Part shown: positions 35,017 to 44,147 of the stretch, in pieces | Layout: each line of letters starts with the position of its first letter | Numbering within the stretch: the stretch's first letter is position 1 | Assembly: GCA_004210455.1 (NCBI GenBank) | Contig: SEFA01000013.1 | Location: forward strand, 34,839-98,838 | Reading direction: 5' to 3' | Source: Rubrivivax sp. | Lineage (GTDB): Bacteria > Pseudomonadota > Gammaproteobacteria > Burkholderiales > Burkholderiaceae_C | DNA: 64,000 bases | Program-made: the position numbers and the translations under genes | The notes under the pieces: model-generated | Told to the model about the DNA's origin: nothing | The model's input: the letters and a program-made list of their open reading frames with translations, nothing else | Database searches by the model: none

Positions 35017-37890
35017 ATGCGAGCTCCCCTGTCCTCCCTCCTGATTGCCGGTTTTGCGCCGCGGCCCGTGGCCGCCGCTGCCGCGATCGCCGCGCTGACC
35101 GCCATGGGCGCGGCCCAGGCGCAGGTCCAGCCGCCGGCCGCCGCCGCCTCGGCGCCGACCGAAGCCAAGACCGACGCGAAGGCCAAGGATGCCGACCAGA
35201 CCCTGGACCGTGTCGAGATCACCGGCACCCGCGCCAGCCTGCAGCGTTCGCTGAACCTCAAGCGCAGCGCGTCGGGCGTGCAGGACAGCATCAGCGCCAC
35301 CGAGCTGGGGCGCTTCCCCGACGACAACGTGGCCGACTCGCTGAGCCACATCACCGGCGTGTCGATCTCGCGCACGGCCGGCGGCGAAGGCCAGAAGGTC
35401 AGCGTCCGCGGCCTGGGCCCTGAATACACGCTGACGACCTTCAACAACCGTATCCTGGCCACCGACGGCGAAGGCCGCGATTTCGCCTTCGACGTGCTGC
35501 CCTCGGACATCATCAGCGGCGCCGACGTCGTGAAGTCCGCGCAGGCCTCGGTGATGGAAGGCGCGATCGGCGGCCTGGTGAACCTGCGCTCGGCCAGCCC
35601 CTTCGACCAGCCCGGTCAGCACGGTCTCCTGCGCGTCGAGGGCGACCGCAACATCATGTCCAAGCTCAACGGCGGCAAGGTCTCGGCCACCTACAGCAAC
35701 ACGTTCGGCAAGGAGCTGGGCGTGCTGTTCGGCGTCGTCTACGCCGACCGAAAGGTCCGCACCGACACCGCCGGCAACGACGGCGGCTGGACGCGCAACC
35801 CGATCTCCGACCCGGCCGCCAACTGGACCGGCAACGCCTGGGGCGGCAACATCGATCCGAACGGCAATGGCGTGCTGGACCCCGATGAGGAAGGCCTGAT
35901 CGGCCCGGGCCAGTTCCGCGTCGGCACCATCCAGGAACAGAAGAAGCGCACCGCCTTCTCGGGCAAGGTCGAGTGGCGTCCCAGCGACGCGCTCAAGGTC
36001 ACCGTCGACGGCATCAAGACGCGGCTGAACTCGCCGCAGGTCGGTTACCAGCAGTCCTTCTACACGCTGTTCGCGCCCGGCCGCTGGTCCAACATCAAGA
36101 CCGAGAACGGCGTCGTCACCGGCTTCACGATGGACAGCGCCGATCCGGAGAACCAGCTCAACCCCGAGCTGCTGAACCTGACCACGCACCGCGTCGTCGA
36201 CAGCGCGGTCTACGGCATCAACGCCGAGTGGAAGGCCACCGAGACGCTGAAGTTCAACGGCGACCTCTACCAGTCGTCGTCCAAGCGGCATTCGGGCGGA
36301 CAGGACACCTACACGGTGCTGCGCATGAACCAGCCCAACGTGACGACGGTGAACCTGACCGGCTCGCAGGTGCCCGACATCAAGACGACCTTCAACGACG
36401 GTCGCGACCTGATCGCCGGCCTGGCCAGCGGCGCCTTCGGTCCCAACGACTTCAACACCCACTACCTGGGCCTGAGCGGCGACAACATCGACGACAAGAT
36501 CCGCGGCCTGACGCTGAACGGCGCCTGGTCGGTGGACCGCTTCAACGTCGACCAGATCCAGTTCGGCGTGCAGGCCACGCGGCGCGACAAGAACCGCGAC
36601 CTGGTCGACAACGCGATCAACGGCGGCGAGAACTACTACTCCGGCACCAACGCGATCAACGTCGGCCAGCTCGGCGGCAACGTGCTCAACGAGCACCTGA
36701 GCCCGCCCAACTTCATGAACGGCGTCAGCGGCAGCTTCCCGCGCTCGTTCCTGGGCTTCGACGTGCCCAACTACCTGGCGGCGCTGCAGGCCTACAACGG
36801 CAAGCCGCGTCCGGACGGCGGCACCTACGACTTCAGCAACGCCGGTCCGGTCTGGAATCCGCTGCAGAGCTACCGCGTGCGGGAGAAGACGACCTCGTTC
36901 TTCGTCGAGGCGGATCTCTCCGGCGAGCAGTGGAACGCCGACATCGGCGTGCGCCTGGTCAAGACCAAGACGACGGCCAAGGCCTGGGACGCCAAGATCG
37001 AGAGCCTGACCGAGAACGGTCCGTTCAACTACACGGCCGAGTACGGCGACCCGACCGAGATCAGCCAGAACGCCGAGTACACCTACGGCCTGCCGTCGGC
37101 CAACTTCGTCTGGCACTTCACCGACAAGCTGCAGCTGCGCCTGGGCGCCGCGAAGACGATGGCGCGGCCGTCGGTGGAGCAGCTCGCGCCGACCAGCACG
37201 ACGGCCAGCGTCGCCTGGGGCGACTTCACGCAGGTCTTCGGCGGCAACGCCGATCTGAAGCCCTACAGCGCCAAGCAGTACGACGCCTCGCTGGAGTGGT
37301 ACTACGCGCGCAACTCGGCGCTGACCTTCGCGGTGTTCCAGAAGGACATCAAGAACCAGATCACCACCAGCTGGACCACCGGCGTCGACATCGGCGTGCC
37401 GGGCCACCTGTTCAACGTGATGAAGCCCATCAACGGCGACAAGGCCAAGGTCCGCGGGATGGAGATCGGCTTCCAGCACCTGTGGGACAACGGCTTCGGC
37501 GTGCGGGCGCAGTACACGCGCAACACCTCCGACAGCTGGGTCGGCGGCGAGAAGCGTCCGTTGGAAGGCATCGCGCCGGCGACCGCGTCGCTGGGCCTGC
37601 TGTACGAGAAGGGCCCGTGGAGCCTCAGCGCCACGGCCGACCACACCGACGACTTCGTGTCGGCGATCAACGTGATCGGCCCGGGCTTCAACGAGCGCGC
37701 CAAGGCCATCACCTGGCTGACCGCGCAGGCCGCGTACGAAGTCAACAAGTGGCTGCGCATCTCCATCGAGGGCCGCAACCTGACCGACGCCAAGCAGGAG
37801 TACACGCTGGGCGACGGCAACATCACCCTGCCGCAAGGCTACAACCGCTGGGGCAGGGCGTTCACGATCGGGGCGAGCATCAAGTTCTGA
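35017..37890 (+). CDS. TonB-dependent receptor, aminosugar-polymer locus
   Basis: The 957-residue outer-membrane protein has a signal peptide ending near AAQAQ at residue 36, an Ala/Lys-rich linker, then LDRVEITGTRASLQRSL, which starts the plug. The plug contains FPDDNVADSLSHITGVSISR and VRGLGPEYTLTTFNNR, followed by a 22-strand barrel that ends in the aromatic GRAFTIGASIKF. The form is that of carbohydrate-type receptors in xanthomonads and Caulobacter, longer than iron receptors. Genes for GH114, an amidohydrolase and a GH36-like enzyme follow in the same direction, so the cargo is probably galactosamine-containing oligosaccharide. AAGGA lies about ten bases before the start. Confidence 0.93.
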   Translation: MRAPLSSLLIAGFAPRPVAAAAAIAALTAMGAAQAQVQPPAAAASAPTEAKTDAKAKDADQTLDRVEITGTRASLQRSLNLKRSASGVQDSISATELGRFPDDNVADSLSHITGVSISRTAGGEGQKVSVRGLGPEYTLTTFNNRILATDGEGRDFAFDVLPSDIISGADVVKSAQASVMEGAIGGLVNLRSASPFDQPGQHGLLRVEGDRNIMSKLNGGKVSATYSNTFGKELGVLFGVVYADRKVRTDTAGNDGGWTRNPISDPAANWTGNAWGGNIDPNGNGVLDPDEEGLIGPGQFRVGTIQEQKKRTAFSGKVEWRPSDALKVTVDGIKTRLNSPQVGYQQSFYTLFAPGRWSNIKTENGVVTGFTMDSADPENQLNPELLNLTTHRVVDSAVYGINAEWKATETLKFNGDLYQSSSKRHSGGQDTYTVLRMNQPNVTTVNLTGSQVPDIKTTFNDGRDLIAGLASGAFGPNDFNTHYLGLSGDNIDDKIRGLTLNGAWSVDRFNVDQIQFGVQATRRDKNRDLVDNAINGGENYYSGTNAINVGQLGGNVLNEHLSPPNFMNGVSGSFPRSFLGFDVPNYLAALQAYNGKPRPDGGTYDFSNAGPVWNPLQSYRVREKTTSFFVEADLSGEQWNADIGVRLVKTKTTAKAWDAKIESLTENGPFNYTAEYGDPTEISQNAEYTYGLPSANFVWHFTDKLQLRLGAAKTMARPSVEQLAPTSTTASVAWGDFTQVFGGNADLKPYSAKQYDASLEWYYARNSALTFAVFQKDIKNQITTSWTTGVDIGVPGHLFNVMKPINGDKAKVRGMEIGFQHLWDNGFGVRAQYTRNTSDSWVGGEKRPLEGIAPATASLGLLYEKGPWSLSATADHTDDFVSAINVIGPGFNERAKAITWLTAQAAYEVNKWLRISIEGRNLTDAKQEYTLGDGNITLPQGYNRWGRAFTIGASIKF

Positions 37891-37991
37891 TGCCGCCGAC
37901 CGGGAGATTCCAAATCGGGATGTTCCGAAAGAGGACGTTGGGGGTTCCACAACAAGCGGGCCGCATCGCCGGCCCGATCACAGGAGAACTC

Positions 37992-38816
37992 ATGAAACGA
38001 TCGCTGATCCGTTCGATGGCCACCGGCCTCGCCACCGCCGCCGCACTGGCGCTGGGACTCACCGCCGCGACCGGCGCGCAAGCGCAGTCGTGGTGGAAGC
38101 CCGGCGTCAACACGACCTGGCAGTGGCAACTGACGGGCACGCTCAACAGCGGCTACAACGTGGCCATGTACGACATCGACCTGTTCGACACGACCGCGCA
38201 GACGATCGCCGGACTCAAGGCGCAGGGCCGCAAGGTGGTCTGCTACTTCTCCGCCGGCAGCTCGGAGAACTGGCGCGCCGACTTCGGCAGCTTCAACGCC
38301 GCCGACATGGGCAAGGCGCTGGACGGCTGGGCCGGCGAGAAGTGGCTGGACACCCGCTCGGCCAACGTGCGCGCGGTGATGCTCAGCCGCCTGGACCTGG
38401 CGGTGGCCAAGGGCTGCGACGGCGTCGAGCCGGACAACGTCGACGGCTACACCAACTCGACCGGCTTCCCGCTGACGGCCGCCACGCAGCTCGACTACAA
38501 CAAGTACCTCGCCAACGCCGCCCATGGCCGCGGCCTGGCGATCGCGCTGAAGAACGACGTGGACCAGCTGGCGCAGTTGGAGCCGTACTTCGACATGGCC
38601 GTCAACGAGCAGTGCAACCAGTACGACGAGTGCGGCGGCTACTCGGTGTTCACGAGCAAGAACAAGCCCGTGTTCAACGCCGAGTACGCGTCCAAGTACA
38701 AGAAGAACACCAACGGCGCGCGCGACAAGCTCTGCACGAAGATGACCGCCGCGAAGATCCGCACCCTGGTGCTGCCGCTGGACCTGGACGACGCCTACCG
38801 CTACAGCTGCAACTGA
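37992..38816 (+). CDS. exported GH114 endo-alpha-1,4-polygalactosaminidase
   Basis: The 274-residue enzyme has a signal peptide ending near AQAQS at about 32. The mature chain opens with WWKPGVNTTWQWQLTG, then CYFSAGSSENW, then the active-site segment with Glu146, Asp148 and Asp151 in GVEPDNVDGY, and ends after a short disulfide-rich C-terminus. These are the conserved blocks of PF03537/GH114, whose characterised members cut alpha-1,4-linked galactosamine polymers such as fungal galactosaminogalactan. AGGAGA precedes the ATG. It is the only gene in the window that names the substrate of the locus. Confidence 0.9.
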   Translation: MKRSLIRSMATGLATAAALALGLTAATGAQAQSWWKPGVNTTWQWQLTGTLNSGYNVAMYDIDLFDTTAQTIAGLKAQGRKVVCYFSAGSSENWRADFGSFNAADMGKALDGWAGEKWLDTRSANVRAVMLSRLDLAVAKGCDGVEPDNVDGYTNSTGFPLTAATQLDYNKYLANAAHGRGLAIALKNDVDQLAQLEPYFDMAVNEQCNQYDECGGYSVFTSKNKPVFNAEYASKYKKNTNGARDKLCTKMTAAKIRTLVLPLDLDDAYRYSCN

Positions 38817-38882
38817 TCCTTTTCCACTGTCCTCAGTGGATCCGCTTCAACGGGGTCCACTGTTCCCACTGTTGTTGATCCG

Positions 38883-40034
38883 ATGACCCACATGACGAGA
38901 ACTCCCGTCCGCGCCGCGCTGCCGGCTTTGCTGAGCGCCGCACTGACGGCCGTCGCGATGGCCGCCTCCTCCGGCGTCCTGGCGGCACCGAAGTCCAAGG
39001 AGAACGACGGAGCCCGCTACACGATGGCGGACTTCGCGAAGGTCCCGAAGATCGATTCGCACGTGCACCTGCACAACGCCGATCCGGCGTTCATCGACGC
39101 CGCGCGCCAGCTCGGCTTCAAGGTGCTGACGATCAACGTCGACTATCCGGACTTCCCGCCGCTGGACGAGCAGCAGCAGGCGGCGATCGAGCTGCGCAAG
39201 GCACGTCCGGCGGACGTGGCGTGGGCGGTGAGTTTCTCGTCGGACACTTCGGATCAACCAGGCTGGCTAGCCGCGACACAACAGCGCGTCGATGCCGGCC
39301 TCCGCGCCGGCGCGGTCGGCGTGAAGGTGTGGAAGAACATCGGCATGAGCCTGCGCGACAAGCAGGGCCAGCTCGTCATGATCGACGACGCGCGGTTCAA
39401 GCCGCTGTTCACGTATTTCGAGGACAAGGGCATCACGATGCTCGGTCACCAGGGCGAGCCGCACAACTGCTGGCTGCCGCTGGACAAGATGACGGTCATC
39501 AACGACCGCGAGTACTTCGCGCATCATCCGCAGTACCACATGGCGCTGCATCCGGAGATGCCGAGCTGGGAAGACCAGATGGCCGCGCGCGACCGCATGG
39601 TGGCGGCGCATCCGAAGCTGAAGTTCATCGGCATGCACATGGCCTCGCTGGAGCGCAACGTCGACGAGCTGGCCGCGTTCCTGGACCGTTTCCCGCTGGC
39701 CAAGGTCGACCTGGCCGCGCGCATCGGGCAGTTGCAGTACCAGAGCCAGCTGGACCGCGCCAAGGTCCGCGCGTTCATGATCAAGTATCAGGACCGTCTG
39801 ATGTACGGCACCGACGTCTCGCAACCGCCGCAACAATCGGGGGCCGAGCTGCTGAAGGAAGTCGAGCCGGTGTGGCGCATGCACTGGCGCTACTTCAACA
39901 CGGAGGAGTCGTTCAAGGTGTCCGATCTCAAGAAACCGGTGAAGGGCCTGGGACTGCCGAAGGCGGTCGTCGACAAGCTGTACCACCTGAACGCCGAGCG
40001 GAGTTTCCCGACCGCCTGGAAGGCGGCTCAATGA
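38883..40034 (+). CDS. exported amidohydrolase-2 family hydrolase
   Basis: This 383-residue protein has a signal peptide ending near VLAAP at about 36. The metal site of the TIM-barrel amidohydrolase superfamily is visible as DSHVHLH at about 57-63, MLGHQGEP in the middle and YGTDVSQ near the end. The family includes decarboxylases, lactonases and deacylases. It overlaps the downstream GH36-like gene by ATGA and is therefore made together with it. The location in the periplasm with polysaccharide enzymes suggests it trims a substituent or ring of the sugar, but the reaction is not known. It is not NagA-like. Confidence 0.88.
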   Translation: MTHMTRTPVRAALPALLSAALTAVAMAASSGVLAAPKSKENDGARYTMADFAKVPKIDSHVHLHNADPAFIDAARQLGFKVLTINVDYPDFPPLDEQQQAAIELRKARPADVAWAVSFSSDTSDQPGWLAATQQRVDAGLRAGAVGVKVWKNIGMSLRDKQGQLVMIDDARFKPLFTYFEDKGITMLGHQGEPHNCWLPLDKMTVINDREYFAHHPQYHMALHPEMPSWEDQMAARDRMVAAHPKLKFIGMHMASLERNVDELAAFLDRFPLAKVDLAARIGQLQYQSQLDRAKVRAFMIKYQDRLMYGTDVSQPPQQSGAELLKEVEPVWRMHWRYFNTEESFKVSDLKKPVKGLGLPKAVVDKLYHLNAERSFPTAWKAAQ

Positions 40035-42859
40035 CCGGGCGTCGCGCGTTCCTCCAATGGCTGGGCGCGGCGCCGGTCGCGACGATCACGCCGACGCTGG
40101 CCCTGGCCGCCACCGTCGCATCGCCCGGTGCCGCGGCGGCGGCTCGCGCCGCCGATCTCGGCCGCGGCCACGTGCGGCTGCAGGACGAGCGGCTCTCGCT
40201 GCAATTCGATGAGCGCATGCGCAGCCGGATCGTCCGGCTCGGCGGCGCGCGTCCGCTGGCGCTGACCGGCTTCGACGCGGGCGAGCAGCTCGTCATCGCG
40301 GAACTGAAGCCGGCCGCAGCTGGCGCCGCATTGCTCGGCGCGGAGGCGGCCGGCACGCCGCCGCCGACGACGCCCCGTACGCTTGAGCGCTTCGCACTGA
40401 CGGGCGCGGTCCCCAGCAGCGGCGCAACGCCCTTCGGTGCCGGCCAGCGGCTGACGCTGACGGGCAAGGCGGAAGGAACGGGGTCAGGCGTTGCCGTCGA
40501 AAAGACGATGACGGTGACGCTGCTCGACGAGCACCCCGGCGTGGCGCTGATCGAGGTCGCCTTCATCAACCGTTCGGACAAGCCGCTGAGGGTCCAGGGC
40601 TGGACCGTCGCGTCGCACCGGCTGCTGGCGGCGCCGCGGCATGCGGGCGGGTGGTGGACGTACTCGGGATCGACGCACACGGACCGGCGCGACTGGATGC
40701 AGCCGGTCAAGCGCGGCTTCGAGCAGCGCAACTTCCTCGGCATGGACTCGTCGGACTACGGCGGCGGTACGCCGCTCGTGGACGTGTGGCGGCGCGACCT
40801 GGGGGTCGCGGTCGGGCATCTCGACAAGCTGCCGCGATTGATTTCCTTGCCGGTGAAGGCCGTCGGCGAGGAGGTGGACATCGGCATGCGCGGCGACGAG
40901 CCGCGCACGCTCGCGCCGGGGGAGACGCTGGCGCTGCCGCTGGCCTTCGTCGCGGTGCACGAGGGCGACTGCTTCGTGCCGCTGGACCGCTACCGTCGTC
41001 TGATGAACGCGCAGGGCCTGGCCGCGCCGGAGCCGCCGCGCAGCGCGCACGATTCGGTCTGGTGCGCCTGGGGCTACGAGCGCGACTTCTCGCTGGATCG
41101 CGTGCGCGCCACGCTGCCGAAGGCGCAGGAGCTGGGGCTGAAGTGGGCGGTGCTGGACGACGGCTGGCAGCGCCAGACGGGCGACTGGTTCGACATCGAC
41201 CTCAAGAAGTTCCCGCGCGGCGAAGAGGACATGAAGGCGCTGGTCGCCGACATCCATGCGCGCGGCATGAAGGCGCGGCTGTGGATCGCGCCGCTGGCGG
41301 TGGCGCCGGGCAGCGACGAGCTGCATGAACACGCCGATCTGCTGCTGCTCGACCAGAACGGCGCGCCGCAGATGATCACGTGGTGGAACTGCCTGTACAT
41401 CTGCCCGGGCGCGAAGGGCACGCAGGAGCGCACGGCCGCGATGTTCCGAAAGATCATCAAGGACTGGGGTTTCGACGGCGTGAAGGTCGACGGCCAGCAC
41501 CTGAACGGCGTTGCGCCCTGCTTCAACCCGAAGCATGGGCATGCGAAGCCGGAGCACTCGTACGAGCACATGGCGGACTTCTACCGCGTCATGTTCGAGG
41601 CCTGCCATTCGGTGAATCCGGAGGCGGTGGTCGAGGTGTGTCCGTGCGGCACGAGCTACGCGTTCCACAACATGCCGTGGATCGACCAGGCGCCGTCGTC
41701 GGACCCGCTGTCGAGCTGGCAGGTGCGTCACAAGGGCAAGGCGTTGAAGGCGCAGATGGGGCGCTGGTCGGCCTACGCCGGCGACCACGTCGAGCTGTCG
41801 ACCGGCGGCATGGACTTCGCGTCCTCGGTCGGTGTCGGCGCCGTGGTGTCGACGAAGTTCACCTGGCCTGAGGATCCGAAACCGAAGGATTCCTTCCTGC
41901 TGACGCCGGAGCGCGAGACGCATTGGCGCAAGTGGATCACCGCGCACAACGCGAAGGGGCTGTCCGACGGCGCCTACCGCGGCGAGCTCTACGACATCGC
42001 GTTCGACAAGCCGGAGACGCACGTCGTCGAGAAGAACGGGGTGATGCACTACGCGTTCTACGCGCCGAGCTTCGACGGTACGGTGACGCTGCGCGGCCTT
42101 GCGCCAGGTGTCTGGAAGATCCGCGATTACGTGAACGGCGTGGACCTGGGCGCGGTCGACGCTGCGAAGCCGACGCTGAAGGTCAGCTTCAAGGACAACC
42201 TGCTGATCGAGGCGGTGCTGACCTCGGCGATCGAGCGCCCGCTGGCGCGCGCCGCGCGGTTGCCGTCACGGCTGATCGGGCGGGACGGCTTCGCGCTGGC
42301 CTCGGCGTGGGAGGAAGCGCCGGCGCTGTTCTTCGCGCACGACTGGCGCGGCCGTCCGCTGACGGGAACGCAGTCGACGCGCGTGCAGCTGCTGCATGCC
42401 GACGGCGCGCTGCACCTGCGTTTCAGCAGCCGCTACAACGCGCTGACGACGTACGAGCGCGAGGCCTCCGCGACGGACATCTGGCCGCTGTGGGAGCGCG
42501 ACGTCGTCGAGGTCTTCCTGCAGGCGCCGCAGGATGCGGGAACGGCTCGGTACCGCGAGGTCGAGGTCTCGCCGAACGGCTTGACGATGGATCTGGAGGT
42601 GCGAGGGCAGGGGCGCAAGCGCTTCATCGGCGAGAGCAAGGCGCGCACGACGGTGGACGAGTACCACCGGATGTGGACGGCCGAGCTGGTCGTGCCGATG
42701 CCGCGGAATGCGCAGTCGCTCGACGGCTGGCGGATCAACCTGTTCCGCATCGAAGGGAACAAGGACTCGCGGCAGTTCAGCGCGTGGAATCCGACGGGCA
42801 GCGAGCGGCCCAACTTCCATGTGCCGGCCGCATTTGGCCAGCTGCGACTCGAAGCGTAG
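40031..42859 (+). CDS. Tat-exported GH36-like alpha-galactosidase with CBM9-like domain
   Basis: The 942-residue protein starts MTGRRAFLQWLG, a twin-arginine signal, ending near LALAA. An N-terminal beta-sandwich spans about 45-335. The TIM barrel follows with AVLDDGWQ, catalytic nucleophile Asp487 in GVKVDGQ and proposed acid/base Asp558 in SSDPLS. The last 200 residues form a beta-rich CBM9-like domain (FFAHDWRGRPL through FSAWNPTG). GH36 enzymes remove terminal alpha-galactose or alpha-N-acetylgalactosamine. Context favours a galactosamine-type substrate, which the motifs do not decide. Translation is coupled to the amidohydrolase by ATGA. REP-like elements follow. Confidence 0.87.
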   Translation: MTGRRAFLQWLGAAPVATITPTLALAATVASPGAAAAARAADLGRGHVRLQDERLSLQFDERMRSRIVRLGGARPLALTGFDAGEQLVIAELKPAAAGAALLGAEAAGTPPPTTPRTLERFALTGAVPSSGATPFGAGQRLTLTGKAEGTGSGVAVEKTMTVTLLDEHPGVALIEVAFINRSDKPLRVQGWTVASHRLLAAPRHAGGWWTYSGSTHTDRRDWMQPVKRGFEQRNFLGMDSSDYGGGTPLVDVWRRDLGVAVGHLDKLPRLISLPVKAVGEEVDIGMRGDEPRTLAPGETLALPLAFVAVHEGDCFVPLDRYRRLMNAQGLAAPEPPRSAHDSVWCAWGYERDFSLDRVRATLPKAQELGLKWAVLDDGWQRQTGDWFDIDLKKFPRGEEDMKALVADIHARGMKARLWIAPLAVAPGSDELHEHADLLLLDQNGAPQMITWWNCLYICPGAKGTQERTAAMFRKIIKDWGFDGVKVDGQHLNGVAPCFNPKHGHAKPEHSYEHMADFYRVMFEACHSVNPEAVVEVCPCGTSYAFHNMPWIDQAPSSDPLSSWQVRHKGKALKAQMGRWSAYAGDHVELSTGGMDFASSVGVGAVVSTKFTWPEDPKPKDSFLLTPERETHWRKWITAHNAKGLSDGAYRGELYDIAFDKPETHVVEKNGVMHYAFYAPSFDGTVTLRGLAPGVWKIRDYVNGVDLGAVDAAKPTLKVSFKDNLLIEAVLTSAIERPLARAARLPSRLIGRDGFALASAWEEAPALFFAHDWRGRPLTGTQSTRVQLLHADGALHLRFSSRYNALTTYEREASATDIWPLWERDVVEVFLQAPQDAGTARYREVEVSPNGLTMDLEVRGQGRKRFIGESKARTTVDEYHRMWTAELVVPMPRNAQSLDGWRINLFRIEGNKDSRQFSAWNPTGSERPNFHVPAAFGQLRLEA

Positions 42860-42881
42860 GGTGAAGTGCCACGGCCGCTGG

Positions 42882-43039
42882 CCCTCACCCCCGCCCTCTC
42901 CCGCAAGCGGGAGAGGGAGCGAGAGTGCACCGAGCTGACCTAGAGGCTTCCTCCGCTTCGTGCGAAAGAGAGATCCATACCTGCGCCGTTTTTACTCCCT
43001 CTCCCGCTTGCGGGAGAGGGCAGGGGTGAGGGCCAGCGG
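42882..43039. repeat. inverted pair of REP-like elements
   Basis: The element CCCTCACCCC...CCTCTCCCGC-n-GCGGGAGAGG occurs at 42882-42920 and again in opposite orientation at 42992-43039. Both are hairpins and match the pair after rne. They separate the end of the GH36-like gene from the end of the convergent lipoprotein gene, where they can serve as bidirectional transcript ends. Confidence 0.8.
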
Positions 43040-43081
43040 CCGTGGAAGTACTGAAGCCTTCTCAGCCCTGCCGCGATCGAC

Positions 43082-43948
43082 TCATGCGCCTGCCGCTGCC
43101 TTCTTGGCCGTATCCCCGGCCTTCTTCATCGGCACCGGATCCGGCAGATCCTTGGCTTGCAGCATGCGTGCCTGGACGACGAGCTGGTTGTGCGCGTCGA
43201 GGAACGCGGCGGCGATGACCTTGCCTTCATTGCTGTTGGCCCAGCCCGCACCCGCGGCGCCGCCGAGTTTGCCCAGCACGAGTCCGCCCATGCCGAGGTC
43301 GGTGACGCGCACCGAGCCCGTCGCGGCCGCGACCTGTTCGGTGGTTTCGTTGTCGGTCAGCAGCAGCGCCACCTGGGCTTCCTTGAGCTTGATGTGCTCG
43401 GCCGCGCCGACGAACTTGTTGAGCACGGGAATCATCCCGAGGATGCCGCCGACCTGACGGCCCGCATCCTGCTCGCTGAAGGTCAGGCTGGGGATCAGCG
43501 TGTACTGCGCTTCATAACCCTTGCCCTTCTGAACCGTGCTGCCTTGCTGGCGCAGGATGCCGGAGTCCTTCAACTCCTGTTCCCGGATCGTGGCCTTCAG
43601 GCCCGAATTGCGATCGACGACGCGGAAGCAGCCGCTCTGCTGCGCGAGCAGCCGCACCAGCGGCAGCGGCGAATTCGGCAGGCCGTTGGGCGCGCTGATC
43701 GTGTAGCCGTTGGGGTTCTCCATCAGCGACAGCGTTGCGACCGGCGCGTCGCACTTCATCAACTCGCGGTTGGCCTTGTTGGCGCCAGCCGGTCCGGCCG
43801 ATCCGGAGATCTCCGAGCTGCCCTCGCCCAGCGTTGCGCCTTGCTTGCCGCAGCCGGCGAGCATGACCACGGCGACGCAGGCGGCGATCACACCGCTCAC
43901 GCGGGGCAGGGAAGGGCCGGTGGAAGCGAAGGAACGCGCGAATGCCAT
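43082..43948 (-). CDS. CsgG/HfaB-like lipoprotein
   Basis: This 288-residue protein has a signal with lipobox MLAGC (Cys33). The mature chain includes SPLPLVRLLAQQSGCFRVVDR and a later QVALLLTDNETTEQVAAATGSVRVTDLG, the pattern of the CsgG/HfaB/curli-export family used for outer-membrane secretion pores or peptidoglycan factors. A Gly/Ala-rich segment LGKLGGAAGAGWAN follows. No curli-type genes are nearby, so the export partner is unknown. Confidence 0.78.
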   Translation of the reverse strand: MAFARSFASTGPSLPRVSGVIAACVAVVMLAGCGKQGATLGEGSSEISGSAGPAGANKANRELMKCDAPVATLSLMENPNGYTISAPNGLPNSPLPLVRLLAQQSGCFRVVDRNSGLKATIREQELKDSGILRQQGSTVQKGKGYEAQYTLIPSLTFSEQDAGRQVGGILGMIPVLNKFVGAAEHIKLKEAQVALLLTDNETTEQVAAATGSVRVTDLGMGGLVLGKLGGAAGAGWANSNEGKVIAAAFLDAHNQLVVQARMLQAKDLPDPVPMKKAGDTAKKAAAGA

Positions 43949-44147
43949 GGGGATCTCCTGAACGCAAGGCCTGCTGGAACGGCCCGGACCTTATCCCAAA
44001 TGCGGGTGAACCCATCCCCCACCGATGGGTGGCTGCGTCGCTGAATGTCGCGTCGTGACGGCAGCTTTACGGGCGGTTACCAGGGGGAGGCGAGAATCCG
44101 CCGCTTCGGTCCCCCTGGACCGCACAAGATCCCCCGAGGCTCTCCTC

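Noticed and set aside
34933..37950. 1005-codon open frame antisense to the TonB receptor
   Set aside because: It is a shadow of the receptor gene; there are no recognisable domains and it covers the divergent promoter region.
38823..38840. Hairpin CCACTG-TCCT-CAGTGG after the GH114 gene
   Set aside because: The stem is only six or seven bases and no T run follows; translation of the downstream gene would make a terminator here counterproductive.
38883..40034. Amidohydrolase as NagA/AgaA deacetylase
   Set aside because: It has an export signal and belongs to the amidohydrolase-2 branch, whereas NagA/AgaA are cytoplasmic and carry a different set of motifs.
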